Below, one piece after another: positions 51,489-59,490 of a stretch of 64,000 nucleotides of DNA. Each line of letters opens with the position of its first letter. Within the stretch, counting starts at the first letter, position 1. A model generated the notes under the pieces. That model was not told the DNA's origin and did not search any database. It was given only the letters and a program-made list of their open reading frames with translations. Position numbers and translations under genes: made by a program. This DNA comes from JBBSOK01 sp965219125. Lineage in GTDB: Bacteria > Bacteroidota > Bacteroidia > Flavobacteriales > Flavobacteriaceae. The stretch covers positions 248,001-312,000 of the forward strand of contig CBDCMO010000002.1 in NCBI GenBank assembly GCA_965219125.1. The letters are read 5' to 3'.

Positions 51489-51947
51489 ATGAAAAAAATT
51501 GTAATAGCACTAGATTATAATCCAGCTTCAGAAGCTGTTGTGCTCGCAGGTTATAAATTAGCAAAACAATTACAGGCCGAAGTTTGTCTGTTGCATATAA
51601 TTTCTGATGCACGCTATTACGGCATGCAATACCCTAGCTTTTTGGGTTATGATTGCTTCTCAATGCCTGTTAATTACGAATTGCAGGAGAGCTTAGCAAC
51701 TGTAGCTACAGATTTTGTTGCAAAGGCGGCATTACATTTAAATGATGAAACAGTAAAGACACACATTGCAGAAGGCGACACAACTGACTCAATTTTGGAT
51801 TATTGTAAGGATAACAATGTTGATTTACTAGTAATGGGAACACACAGCCACAGTACATTAGAAAAATTATTTATGGGCACGGTTGCTCAAAGCGTGCTTG
51901 AAAAAACGGAGATTCCCGTTTATATGGTCCCTGTTAAAAAGCAATAA
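51489..51947 (+). CDS. Universal stress protein (UspA family)
   Basis: A 152-residue cytoplasmic Usp domain. KKIVIALDYNPASE opens the fold. The nucleotide-binding segment near the end reads MGTHSHSTLEKLFMGTV. The usual G-x2-G-x9-G-(S/T) motif has Ser in place of the second Gly, so ATP binding may be altered. It is the last gene of the poxB operon, 11 bases after the GltB-like gene. A stress or energy-state sensing role is the family's general theme. Confidence 0.9.
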   Translation: MKKIVIALDYNPASEAVVLAGYKLAKQLQAEVCLLHIISDARYYGMQYPSFLGYDCFSMPVNYELQESLATVATDFVAKAALHLNDETVKTHIAEGDTTDSILDYCKDNNVDLLVMGTHSHSTLEKLFMGTVAQSVLEKTEIPVYMVPVKKQ

Positions 51948-52058
51948 CCGGAATTAATCTTTTTACTTTTTATTGAATTGATATATGTTTTCGATGTGGA
52001 AATATTTAATATGAATTCGAAAGAAAGTTTTTATTTGAATGAATTAAAGAATTGCTTT

Positions 52059-52091
52059 TTTGAAAAATATAGAATACTGAATCTACTTTTG
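52059..52091 (+). promoter_or_regulatory. Flavobacterial promoter of the DUF1456 gene
   Basis: TTTG (52059-52062) and TACTTTTG (52084-52091), 21 bases apart, match the consensus fully. The leader is about 35 bases. Confidence 0.75.
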
Positions 52092-52131
52092 AAATAGTTA
52101 TATTTTCAGCAAAATAAAAATCTCAAATTTT

Positions 52132-52380
52132 ATGCCTTTAGATAATAATGATATAATGAAAAAATTGCGAGTAGCTTTAAAGTTGCGCGATGAAGATATA
52201 GTGAAAATTTGCTCGCTTGTTGATTTTGAAGTCACCAAAAGTGAAATGGGTGCAATTTTTCGCAATCCCGACCATCCAAAATATATGGAATGTGGTGATC
52301 AGTTTTTACGTAATTTTTTGAATGGTTTGGTCATTCATCTTCGCGGGCCAATGCCAGATAAGAGGAAAAAGGTTGAATAA
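52132..52380 (+). CDS. DUF1456 (YehS-like) protein, single domain
   Basis: An 82-residue protein with one DUF1456 unit: NNDIMKKLRVALKLRDEDIV, then VTKSEMGAIFRNPDHPKY, then QFLRNFLNGLVIHLRG. The E. coli homologue YehS has two such units in about 156 residues, so this is a half-length form; the clean start and stop suggest it is complete. Function is unknown. It has its own promoter. Confidence 0.87.
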   Translation: MPLDNNDIMKKLRVALKLRDEDIVKICSLVDFEVTKSEMGAIFRNPDHPKYMECGDQFLRNFLNGLVIHLRGPMPDKRKKVE

Positions 52381-52450
52381 ATTCCATTTGTTTAACAACA
52401 AATTAACCCTTGTTGGCTTATAATAAGGGCTTATATATCACTAAGGACAG

Positions 52451-52458
52451 TATCTTTG
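52451..52458 (+). promoter_or_regulatory. -7 box deciding the start of the VTT gene
   Basis: TATCTTTG is a perfect TAnnTTTG. It overlaps an upstream in-frame TTG (52456), so translation must begin downstream, at ATG 52483. No convincing -33 is visible at the normal spacing. Confidence 0.5.
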
Positions 52459-52482
52459 CAGCTTATAAAATGTTCAATAGTA

Positions 52483-53097
52483 ATGAATTCGATAAGTAAA
52501 TCTGAAACTAATAAATTTAAAAGAATGCACTTGTATTATAAATATACAGGGTTTTATTCTTTTGTTGGTAAGAGTCTAAAGAAGGCAGTTTTACCGCTCA
52601 TTGGTGTTGTTCTCGCTTTGATTCTGCTAGATTTATATGTTGTAGATTTTAGTTCAGTTTTCACATATATTACAAATACATACGCACCGATAAGTATAAT
52701 GCTAGTCTTTTTGGCTTCGGAATCTTTATTGGGTATAATACCACCGGAAATTTTCATTGCTTGGAGCGATAAAATGACATCTCCAATGTTATATCTTTCA
52801 ATTTTGGCGGCAATTTCATATTTGGGAGGAATCATTTCTTATTTTATTGGAAAATGGATTTTACAAATTCCTGCTGTTTATAATTATATGGAGGTAAAAA
52901 TGAAAAAACACCTTCGTCATATAAGAAAATGGGGCGGTTTCATGATTATTGTTGGCGCTCTTTTGCCTATTCCTTATTCAATGACAAGTATGGCTGCAGG
53001 AACTATTAATTATCCATTTAGAAAATATTTGTTGTTCGGCACACTTCGTTTCGTAAGATTTTATTTGTATGCTATTGCAATTTTTAGCTTAGTATAA
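52483..53097 (+). CDS. VTT/DedA-like membrane protein
   Basis: A protein of 204 residues with about five hydrophobic segments. LASESLLGIIPPEIFIAW, SYLGGIISYFIGKW, then GGFMIIVGALLPIPYSMTSM and AAGTINYPFRKYLLFG fit the VTT (SNARE-associated/DedA) pattern of two half-helices with conserved G and P. DedA proteins support membrane homeostasis, in part as undecaprenyl-phosphate or phospholipid flippases; a similar role is inferred. ATG 52483 is preferred because the -7 box overlaps the upstream TTG; ATG 52525 is a further possibility. Confidence 0.75.
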   Translation: MNSISKSETNKFKRMHLYYKYTGFYSFVGKSLKKAVLPLIGVVLALILLDLYVVDFSSVFTYITNTYAPISIMLVFLASESLLGIIPPEIFIAWSDKMTSPMLYLSILAAISYLGGIISYFIGKWILQIPAVYNYMEVKMKKHLRHIRKWGGFMIIVGALLPIPYSMTSMAAGTINYPFRKYLLFGTLRFVRFYLYAIAIFSLV

Positions 53098-53228
53098 GTT
53101 TATTAGATCTAGTTTCCAACGATAATTGCATGCTACAAATTTTAAGTAAAGATTAACAGCACTTAGCGAAAGCTATATTCTTTATTAGCGTCTTACTTAT
53201 TATAACAACTCAATTTAAATTAAGAATT

Positions 53229-53792
53229 ATGAAAAACATAAGTTTAAAAATTTCAACTTTCGCTTTTATAGTGGCATTTTCTGTTTTACAGGTATCGTGT
53301 CAAAATAAAATGAAAGACACCTCCAAGTCAACTGAAAGTGGTGCACAACAAATGGCAGATGATAAAATGATGGGCGATGAAACTGCAATGACCGAAAAAT
53401 TTCCGAAAGCAAAAACTGATGCAGAATGGAAAAAAGAACTTAGTTCAGATGAATATGAAATAATGGTTAACAAAGGAACAGAAAGACCTTTTGACAATGC
53501 GTTTTATGACAATCACGAAAAAGGTATTTATGTGAGTGCTGCAACTGGTGAACCTCTTTTCAATTCTGAAGATAAATTTGAAAGCGGAACAGGTTGGCCA
53601 TCTTTTAGTAAACCTTTAAATGATGATTCAGTTATTTGGGTTAAGGATAATACCTTAGGAATGTCGCGAGATGAAGTTATCGAAAAATCTACCGGATTAC
53701 ATTTAGGTCACGTTTTCAATGACGGTCCAGCACCTTCACATTTACGTTATTGTATTAATTCTGCTGCGTTAAAATTTAAAAAAGCGGAGTAA
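53229..53792 (+). CDS. msrB: Lipoprotein peptide-methionine (R)-S-oxide reductase
   Basis: A 187-residue MsrB with an N-terminal lipoprotein signal (lipobox LQVSC, Cys about residue 24), so it acts outside the cytoplasm on oxidised methionine in envelope proteins. The domain starts with EWKKELSSDEYEIM. It has GTERPFDNAFYDNHEKGIY, SGTGWPSFSKP, HLGHVFNDGPAP and the catalytic Cys175 in RYCINSAALKF. The two CxxC zinc motifs found in many MsrB proteins are absent. An extracytoplasmic lipoprotein form needs a thiol donor in the periplasm; none is next to it. An acidic Met-rich linker of about 40 residues precedes the domain. Confidence 0.93.
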   Translation: MKNISLKISTFAFIVAFSVLQVSCQNKMKDTSKSTESGAQQMADDKMMGDETAMTEKFPKAKTDAEWKKELSSDEYEIMVNKGTERPFDNAFYDNHEKGIYVSAATGEPLFNSEDKFESGTGWPSFSKPLNDDSVIWVKDNTLGMSRDEVIEKSTGLHLGHVFNDGPAPSHLRYCINSAALKFKKAE

Positions 53793-53809
53793 GTTTTAGC
53801 AATACAATT

Positions 53810-53868
53810 CATGTCCCGTCCTAAATAATCGATACAGATTATTTAGGACGGGACATGTCGATTTTTTT
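53810..53868. terminator. 20-bp perfect palindrome with T-run
   Basis: Arms 53810-53829 and 53838-53857 are perfectly complementary over 20 bases, with an 8-base loop (cgatacag). Seven T follow from 53862. It works as a terminator for msrB by position and form. The length, and the 'gtcccgtcctaaataat' arm, also resemble a miniature insertion-sequence end. Confidence 0.65.
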
Positions 53869-53882
53869 CAGTTTTTAAAAAG

Positions 53883-53890
53883 TAATTTTG
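53883..53890 (+). promoter_or_regulatory. -7 box for the MFS transporter gene
   Basis: TAATTTTG matches TAnnTTTG. There is no TTG at -33. It would place transcription start at an upstream in-frame TTG (53896), so translation from ATG 53923 is more likely. Confidence 0.45.
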
Positions 53891-53922
53891 AAATCTTGAA
53901 AAATGAAATTCAGAATAAAATA

Positions 53923-55194
53923 ATGACTAAACCCGATCCATACGCTGCGCTGAGATTTAAAGAATTTAGAATTTTTTTAATGATGCGTTTTGCCATGGTT
54001 TTTGCGTGGTCTATGCAATTTGTAGTTATAGAATGGGAGGTTTATAGTATTACCAAAAATCCGTTGTCACTCGGCATAATTGGTTTAATGGAAGTAATTC
54101 CGGCAGTGAGTTTGGCATTATTTGCAGGACATATTGTAGACCAAAAAGAGAAAAAAGGACTTTTGTTTAAATGTATTTTAGGCTTTTCAGCTATAAGTTT
54201 TGGCTTATTTTTAATGACTTGGCCAAGAATTATAAGTGGTTTAGAGAAAAATTCAATTTTATATGGAATCTACTTTTTAGTTTTTCTCGGCGGAATTGTT
54301 CGGGCATTTTTGGGACCGACAATATTTTCATTATTCTCTTTATTAATTCCGAAGAAAATCTATCCCAACGCCGCAACGTGGAGTAGTAGCGTTTGGCAAA
54401 TGGGTTCGGTTTTAGGTCCGGCGCTTGGGGGCTTCTTTATTCATTGGATTGGCGTTCATTGGTCTATGTGTTTTATTTTCGCTTTTTCGCTGATGGCAAT
54501 TTTACTGTTAATGCAAATTCCGAAGAAACCAATATTAAACCCTAAAATTGGTGAGCCTATTATGCAAAGTTTGAAGGAAGGACTAAAATTTGTATTTAGT
54601 ACAAAAGTTATTTTAGGAGCAATTACCTTAGATATGATTGCTGTGTTATTTGGTGGAGCAGTGGCGCTTTTACCAATCTACGCGCAAGACATTTTAAAAG
54701 TAGGCCCGGAAGGATTTGGAATTCTCCGCGCCGCCCCAGCTGTTGGTGCGCTTATAATTATGTTTACATCAGCCTATTTTCCCTTAAATAAAAATGCAGG
54801 TTATAAATTATTGGCAGCAATTTTGGGCTTTGGAATTTGCATTATTGTTTTTGGAATTTCAAATATATTTTGGATTTCAGTAATCGCTTTATTTTTAAGT
54901 GGCGTAACCGACGGAATTTCAGTAATTATCAGACAGACTATTTTACAATTACGAACACCAGATTCTATGAGAGGTCGTGTTGCTTCGGTAAACAGTATGT
55001 TTGTTGGCTCGTCTAATGAACTTGGCGCTTTCGAAAGTGGTGTAACCGCAAAATTATTTGGAACGGTTACTGCTGTAGTTTTTGGTGGTTGTATGACAAT
55101 TGCAACTGTTATTACTACTGGTATTGCTTTCCCAAAATTAAGAAAACTGGATTTTAGAAAAGATTTGGAAGAACATCAAAAATTGGAAGGTTAA
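53923..55194 (+). CDS. MFS transporter (EntS/MFS_3 type)
   Basis: A protein of 423 residues with about 12 membrane helices. RFAMVFAWSMQFVVIEWEVYSIT and FAGHIVDQKEKK (loop 2-3 motif) place it in the MFS_3 group that includes the enterobactin exporter EntS and macrolide-efflux-like proteins. RTPDSMRGRVASVNSMFVGSSNELGAFESG near residue 350 is the conserved loop of that group (the motif spans more than one helix boundary). The substrate is unknown. The frame is open from TTG 53896, but MTKPDPYAALRFKEF at ATG 53923 fits the family start. It is preceded by a strong palindromic terminator and its own -7 box. Confidence 0.87.
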   Translation: MTKPDPYAALRFKEFRIFLMMRFAMVFAWSMQFVVIEWEVYSITKNPLSLGIIGLMEVIPAVSLALFAGHIVDQKEKKGLLFKCILGFSAISFGLFLMTWPRIISGLEKNSILYGIYFLVFLGGIVRAFLGPTIFSLFSLLIPKKIYPNAATWSSSVWQMGSVLGPALGGFFIHWIGVHWSMCFIFAFSLMAILLLMQIPKKPILNPKIGEPIMQSLKEGLKFVFSTKVILGAITLDMIAVLFGGAVALLPIYAQDILKVGPEGFGILRAAPAVGALIIMFTSAYFPLNKNAGYKLLAAILGFGICIIVFGISNIFWISVIALFLSGVTDGISVIIRQTILQLRTPDSMRGRVASVNSMFVGSSNELGAFESGVTAKLFGTVTAVVFGGCMTIATVITTGIAFPKLRKLDFRKDLEEHQKLEG

Positions 55195-55276
55195 TACAAT
55201 TTTTAAAAATATTGCGGTACTTTTTCGAAAAACGGCACTCAATTTGCAGTAAATCAGTAAATTTCAAAGTAAATTA

Positions 55277-55308
55277 TTGGCAATATTAGTCAACAAATCT
55301 TACCTTTG
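55277..55308 (+). promoter_or_regulatory. Flavobacterial promoter of the cold-shock protein gene
   Basis: TTG (55277-55279) and TACCTTTG (55301-55308), 21 bases apart, match the consensus. The resulting leader is about 80 bases, longer than most here. A leader of this size is common for cold-shock genes, although no structure was modelled. Confidence 0.75.
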
Positions 55309-55392
55309 CAATAAGCTAAAAATTCAATTTAAATACTCAAATTTCTTAAATTAAATTTTCAGTATAATTCAAAATAAATTCAAATACCCTAT

Positions 55393-55848
55393 ATGGCTAA
55401 GTCGCAACAGAGCTACAGTAAAAGTGAAAAAGAAAAAAAGCGCTTAAAAAAGCGTGAAGACAAACAAAAGAAAAAAGATGCACGTAAAGCAGAATCTGAC
55501 GCATCTCCAGCAGGAATTCCATTTGCTTACGTTGATCATAAAGGTAATTTGGTAGATACTCCACCAGATCCATCTTTAAAAGTAAAAGTTGATATTGACG
55601 ATATTATTTTAGGCATTCCAAAGAAGGAAGAAGGTGATAGAGAAGCATTCGATCCGGTACATACTGGAAAAGTTTCCTTTTTTGATACTTCAAAAGGCTT
55701 CGGTTTTATAATTGATGATGCAGATGAGCAAAAATACTTTACCCACGTAAGCGGTATCAATGGTACAATTACGGAAAATGACAAGGTTTCTTTTGAATTA
55801 GAAAAAGGTCAGAAAGGAATGAATGCGGTAAAAGTTACTGTAATTTAA
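55393..55848 (+). CDS. Cold-shock domain protein with basic N-terminal extension
   Basis: A 151-residue protein. The first about 35 residues are strongly charged and Lys-rich (SEKEKKRLKKREDKQKKK), then a short linker (AGIPFAYVDHKGNLVDTPP). The C-terminal 65 residues are a CspA-type OB fold with RNP1 KGFGFII, RNP2-like YFTHVSG and VSFELEKGQKGMNAVKV. The extension, a Bacteroidetes feature, probably adds RNA affinity. It is monocistronic, with its own promoter and a terminator. Confidence 0.92.
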   Translation: MAKSQQSYSKSEKEKKRLKKREDKQKKKDARKAESDASPAGIPFAYVDHKGNLVDTPPDPSLKVKVDIDDIILGIPKKEEGDREAFDPVHTGKVSFFDTSKGFGFIIDDADEQKYFTHVSGINGTITENDKVSFELEKGQKGMNAVKVTVI

Positions 55849-55860
55849 AAATGCTACCAC

Positions 55861-55908
55861 AAAAAAAAGTTCTGTAAATTTTTAAAATTTACAGAACTTT
55901 TTTTTTGA
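55861..55908 (+). terminator. Terminator after the cold-shock gene
   Basis: The 15-bp perfect inverted repeat agttctgtaaatttt / aaaatttacagaact is flanked by an A-run and a run of nine T. It could also act in reverse. The next gene begins 14 bases beyond it. Confidence 0.9.
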
Positions 55909-55921
55909 AATTTTCTGAAAT

Positions 55922-56842
55922 ATGAAAGAATCACAAAGTAAAATTCTTATAATTGCCGCTTTCTTTTCAATTTACGTTATTTGGGGTTCAACTTATATGC
56001 TTAATAAGGTTGCAGTTTCGCAACTTTCACCATTTTTTCTTGCATCAATTAGATTTCTGTGCGCCGGTGGAATAATATTTCTCATTTCGGCTATTTTAGG
56101 AATTTCCCTTAAAATCAATTCAAAACAATTATTAAATACGGCAATTGCGGGCTTTCTGTTTTTAGGATTTGGAAATGGAGTTGTAGTTTGGTCATTAGAA
56201 TATGTTGATAGCGGTTTCGCAGCTTTGGTAATTTCGGCACAACCTCTTTTGGTTTTGGGATTAATGTATTTTATACAAGGTAAAAAAATTCATAATTCTT
56301 CAATAATAGGTGTAATTTTAGGTGTTTTGGGTATTTATATATTAGTTAGTCAAAGTCAAATTGTAGCTAAAGAAGGAAGTTTACTTGGTACAATTATGAT
56401 TTTTGCTTGTTTAATAAGTTGGGGCTACGGAAGTTTATTTGTCGGAAAGGCAGATTTGCCTTCCAATTTCTTTGTAAATACTGGCTATCAAATGCTTTGT
56501 GCCGGTTTAATGTTGATTGTTGCAAGTTACTTTTTTGGCGAAGAATGGATATCTCCAATTAATTGGGAATTGAAAGTACAAATGTCAATGTTGGCGTTAA
56601 TTATTTTTGGAAGCATCATCGCTTTTACATCTTTTAATTATCTACTTCGCGTTATTTCTCCAGAAAAGGTTGCAACATCTACCTACGTTAATCCCATAAT
56701 TGCCATGTTTTTAGGTTGGTATTTTTTAGATGAGCAATTAACAATTCAATCTATAACAGCCGCAATTGTTTTACTTTCAGGAGTTTACTTTATTAATACG
56801 AAGAAAAAAATCGTAATTTTTTCAAGATTTAAAAAACAATAA
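55922..56842 (+). CDS. EamA/DMT superfamily transporter
   Basis: A 306-residue inner-membrane protein with ten predicted helices in two EamA repeats (about 8-140 and 155-295). IYVIWGSTYMLNKVAVSQLSP and the ATSTYVNPIIAMFLGWYFLDE region are characteristic. Drug/metabolite transporters of this type export amino acids, purines or other metabolites; the substrate is not indicated. It directly follows the cold-shock terminator, so its promoter must be close to or within it. It lies 81 bases before the KdsB-KdnB gene. Confidence 0.9.
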   Translation: MKESQSKILIIAAFFSIYVIWGSTYMLNKVAVSQLSPFFLASIRFLCAGGIIFLISAILGISLKINSKQLLNTAIAGFLFLGFGNGVVVWSLEYVDSGFAALVISAQPLLVLGLMYFIQGKKIHNSSIIGVILGVLGIYILVSQSQIVAKEGSLLGTIMIFACLISWGYGSLFVGKADLPSNFFVNTGYQMLCAGLMLIVASYFFGEEWISPINWELKVQMSMLALIIFGSIIAFTSFNYLLRVISPEKVATSTYVNPIIAMFLGWYFLDEQLTIQSITAAIVLLSGVYFINTKKKIVIFSRFKKQ

Positions 56843-56923
56843 TTTAACTTTAAATTTACTTCAGTAAAACAAGTTTTTTAATGTGTTGAGAATTCTTAAT
56901 TTTACGCAACTTAAATAGTTTTG

Positions 56924-58753
56924 ATGAAAGTAATAGCAATGATTCCCGCTCGTTATGGAGCTTCAAGATTTCCCGGTAAATTAATGCAGGATTTGGGCGG
57001 TAAAACCGTGATTCTTAGAACTTACGAAGCAACAATGGCAACCCAATTGTTTGAAGATGTATTTGTTGTAACAGACAGCGAAGTTATATTCAACGAAATA
57101 GAATCGCACGGCGGCAAGGCGATTATGAGCATTAAAGAACACGAATGTGGTAGCGATAGAATTGCTGAAGCGGTCGAAAATATGGATATTGATATTGTAG
57201 TTAATGTGCAAGGCGACGAACCATTTACAAGTAGAGAAGGACTTGAGCAGGTTTTGAGCGTTTTTAACGGCGCCGATGCAGATAAAATTGATCTTGCAAG
57301 TTTAATGACAGAAATACACGATTGGAAAGAAATAAGCGATCCAAATTGTGTAAAAGTAGTTGTAGATAAAGACAATTTTGCCCAATATTTTTCACGTTCC
57401 CCAATCCCATATCCGCGAGATAAAAATGTCGCTTTTCAATATTATAAGCACAAAGGAATTTATGCTTTTAGAAAACAGGCAATTTTAGATTTTAACCGAT
57501 TGCCGATGCGTTCGCTTGAAGCTGCTGAAAAAATTGAATGTCTTCGTTATTTGGAATATGGAAAGAATATTAAAATGGCAATCAGCAATACACAAGGTAT
57601 TGAAATTGATACACCTGAAGATTTGGTTAGAGCCAATAAAGCATTAAAAGAAGACAAAAAAATACCCGTAAATAATAAATACAGAAATTTCCCAATGGTG
57701 CCAAAAGTAGTTTTTGGTCCAGGTAGTTTCGATCAACTTACATCGATACTTTCACCACAACGAAAAGACAAAGCTCCGTTTATATTTTTGGTTGATGATG
57801 TTTTTAAGAAGAATCAAGAGTTTTTAGATAGAATAAATTTACGGTTCAACGATAAATTAATATTAGTTTCTGCAGATGAAGAACCAAAAACCTCACAAGT
57901 TGACCAAATTGTAAAAGAAATAAAAACTGAATTTACTTATAAACCATCCGGAATTATTGGTATTGGTGGTGGAACGATTTTAGACTTGGCAAAGGCAGTT
58001 TCCATTATGCTAACAAGCAAAGGAAGCGCAGCCGATTATCAAGGTTGGGATTTGGTAAAAACCAAAGCCATCTATCACGTTGGTATCCCAACAATTTCAG
58101 GAACAGGCGCCGAAGTTTCTCGAACAACCGTATTAACCGGTCCAGTTAAAAAACTAGGAATAAATAGCGATTTTACACCTTTTGATCAAGTTATTTTAGA
58201 TCCCGATTTAACGATTGGCGTACCAAAAAATCAATGGTTTTATACGGGAATGGATTGTTTTATACATTGTGTAGAATCGCTGAACGGCACATTTTTAAAC
58301 GCTTTTAGTCAGAGTTATGGTGAAAAGGCATACGATTTATGTGCTGAAATTTTCTTGACAGATAAACTTACCGAAGAAGAAAGTAGAGGTAAGCTAATGA
58401 TGGCTTCGTGGCACGGAGGTATGAGTATTGCCTATTCGCAAGTTGGTGTGGCGCACGCTATGAGTTACGGTCTTTCATACGTTTTAGGAACAAAACACGG
58501 CATCGGAAATTGCATCGTTTTTGACCATTTGGAAGAATTTTACCCTAAAGATGTTATTCTATTTAAGAAAATGGTTGAAATTTATGATATAGATATTCCA
58601 AAAAATTTATGTGCTAATCTTAATGAAGAACAAATGGAAACAATGATTACCATTGCATTGGGAATGGTGCCGCTTTGGGAAAATGCATTGGGTCAAAATT
58701 GGGAAGAAACAATTACACGTGAAAAATTGCACAATTTATACATGAAAATGTAA
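56924..58753 (+). CDS. kdsB: KdsB-KdnB fusion: CMP-Kdo synthetase and Kdo 8-oxidase-like dehydrogenase
   Basis: A 609-residue bifunctional protein. Residues 1-243 are a full KdsB: MIPARYGASRFPGK, VNVQGDEPF, FSRSPIPYPRD and GIEIDTPEDLVRA. KdsB joins the lipopolysaccharide core sugar Kdo (or 8-amino-Kdo) to CMP. Residues of about 250-609 are an iron-dependent alcohol dehydrogenase with GIGGGTILDLAKAVS, GTGAEVSRTTV and metal ligands Asp444, His448, His511 and His525. It is most like KdnB, which oxidises C8 of Kdo for 8-amino-Kdo synthesis in Shewanella. The aminotransferase KdnA is not in the window. An acyltransferase gene follows nine bases later. The in-frame TTG at 56921 is not needed; ATG 56924 gives the family start. 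KdnB identity is less sure than KdsB identity. Confidence 0.88.
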   Translation: MKVIAMIPARYGASRFPGKLMQDLGGKTVILRTYEATMATQLFEDVFVVTDSEVIFNEIESHGGKAIMSIKEHECGSDRIAEAVENMDIDIVVNVQGDEPFTSREGLEQVLSVFNGADADKIDLASLMTEIHDWKEISDPNCVKVVVDKDNFAQYFSRSPIPYPRDKNVAFQYYKHKGIYAFRKQAILDFNRLPMRSLEAAEKIECLRYLEYGKNIKMAISNTQGIEIDTPEDLVRANKALKEDKKIPVNNKYRNFPMVPKVVFGPGSFDQLTSILSPQRKDKAPFIFLVDDVFKKNQEFLDRINLRFNDKLILVSADEEPKTSQVDQIVKEIKTEFTYKPSGIIGIGGGTILDLAKAVSIMLTSKGSAADYQGWDLVKTKAIYHVGIPTISGTGAEVSRTTVLTGPVKKLGINSDFTPFDQVILDPDLTIGVPKNQWFYTGMDCFIHCVESLNGTFLNAFSQSYGEKAYDLCAEIFLTDKLTEEESRGKLMMASWHGGMSIAYSQVGVAHAMSYGLSYVLGTKHGIGNCIVFDHLEEFYPKDVILFKKMVEIYDIDIPKNLCANLNEEQMETMITIALGMVPLWENALGQNWEETITREKLHNLYMKM

Positions 58754-58762
58754 TAATGAAAT

Positions 58763-59326
58763 ATGGGGCTTTCAAAATTTGTTTTTTATAAAATGATGGG
58801 TTGGAAAATCCTTGGAAGCTTTAATCAAGATAAAATAAAAAAATGCGTAATAATCGTAGTGCCGCATACAAGTTGGCACGATTTCTACATTGGCGTTTTT
58901 ATACGGCGCGTGCTAAATATTGAAATTAACTTCATCGCAAAAAAAGAACTTTTTAAATGGCCATTTGGAGCATATTTTAGATGGATGGGTGGCGAATCAT
59001 TAGACAGAACGCCAGGCCAAAATAAAGTGGAAGCAATCGCAAAAGTCTTTGAAAAGAAAGAGGAATTTAGACTTTCGTTAGCGCCAGAAGGAACCCGTAA
59101 AAAAGTTGATAGTCTAAAAACAGGTTATTACTACATCGCCAAAGCCGCAAATGTGCCAATAATATGTTGCGCTTTCGATTGGGGAACAAAAACTATTAGA
59201 ATTGCCCAACCATTTTATACAACGGAAGATGTTAAAGCAGATATTTTAAAATTGGAAGCGTTTTTTGTGGGAGTTACTGGGAAGAAGGCGGAGTATTCTT
59301 ATGAAGGGGATAAAAGTGATAACTAA
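58763..59326 (+). CDS. Lysophospholipid acyltransferase family protein (PlsC-like)
   Basis: A 187-residue membrane-associated acyltransferase. The catalytic H-x4-D motif is HTSWHD (His35, Asp40). A glycerol-phosphate-binding motif EGTR lies in LSLAPEGTRKK, and VPIICCAFDWGTKTIR follows. It is shorter than E. coli PlsC (245 residues) and belongs to the small LPLAT group common in Bacteroidetes. It could acylate lysophosphatidate or a related lipid. It is coupled to the KdsB-KdnB gene, which suggests joint expression for envelope lipid synthesis. Confidence 0.85.
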   Translation: MGLSKFVFYKMMGWKILGSFNQDKIKKCVIIVVPHTSWHDFYIGVFIRRVLNIEINFIAKKELFKWPFGAYFRWMGGESLDRTPGQNKVEAIAKVFEKKEEFRLSLAPEGTRKKVDSLKTGYYYIAKAANVPIICCAFDWGTKTIRIAQPFYTTEDVKADILKLEAFFVGVTGKKAEYSYEGDKSDN

Positions 59327-59390
59327 TTAATTTACAATGGTTGAATACAAAAATGCCAAAAACTAATTGTTTCGGGTATTTTTTTTTATT

Positions 59391-59463
59391 GTCCGGTCGA
59401 GCGCAGTCGAGACCTTTATTAATACTCAAAAAATGGTAGTTCTCGACTGCGCTCGAACGGACA
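59391..59463. repeat. Inverted pair of 22-base REP-like units
   Basis: gtccggtcgagcgcagtcga (59391-59410, plus ga) and its near-complement tctcgactgcgctcgaacgg (59441-59460, plus ac) face each other across 28 bases. Units of this 'gtcgagcgcagtcgag' type are, from memory, widespread intergenic palindromes in Bacteroidetes. It lies between two converging genes and could end transcription of both. No transposase for it is in the window. Confidence 0.75.
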
Positions 59464-59490
59464 ACGTAGTTTATAAAGAAGATTTATTAT

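Noticed and set aside
52456..52482. Upstream TTG as the start of the VTT protein
   Set aside because: The TTG is part of the TATCTTTG -7 box, so it is not transcribed as a start codon.
56916..56923. TAGTTTTG directly before the ATG of the KdsB-KdnB gene
   Set aside because: It abuts the start codon, and the nearest TTG is 27 bases upstream, outside the normal spacing.
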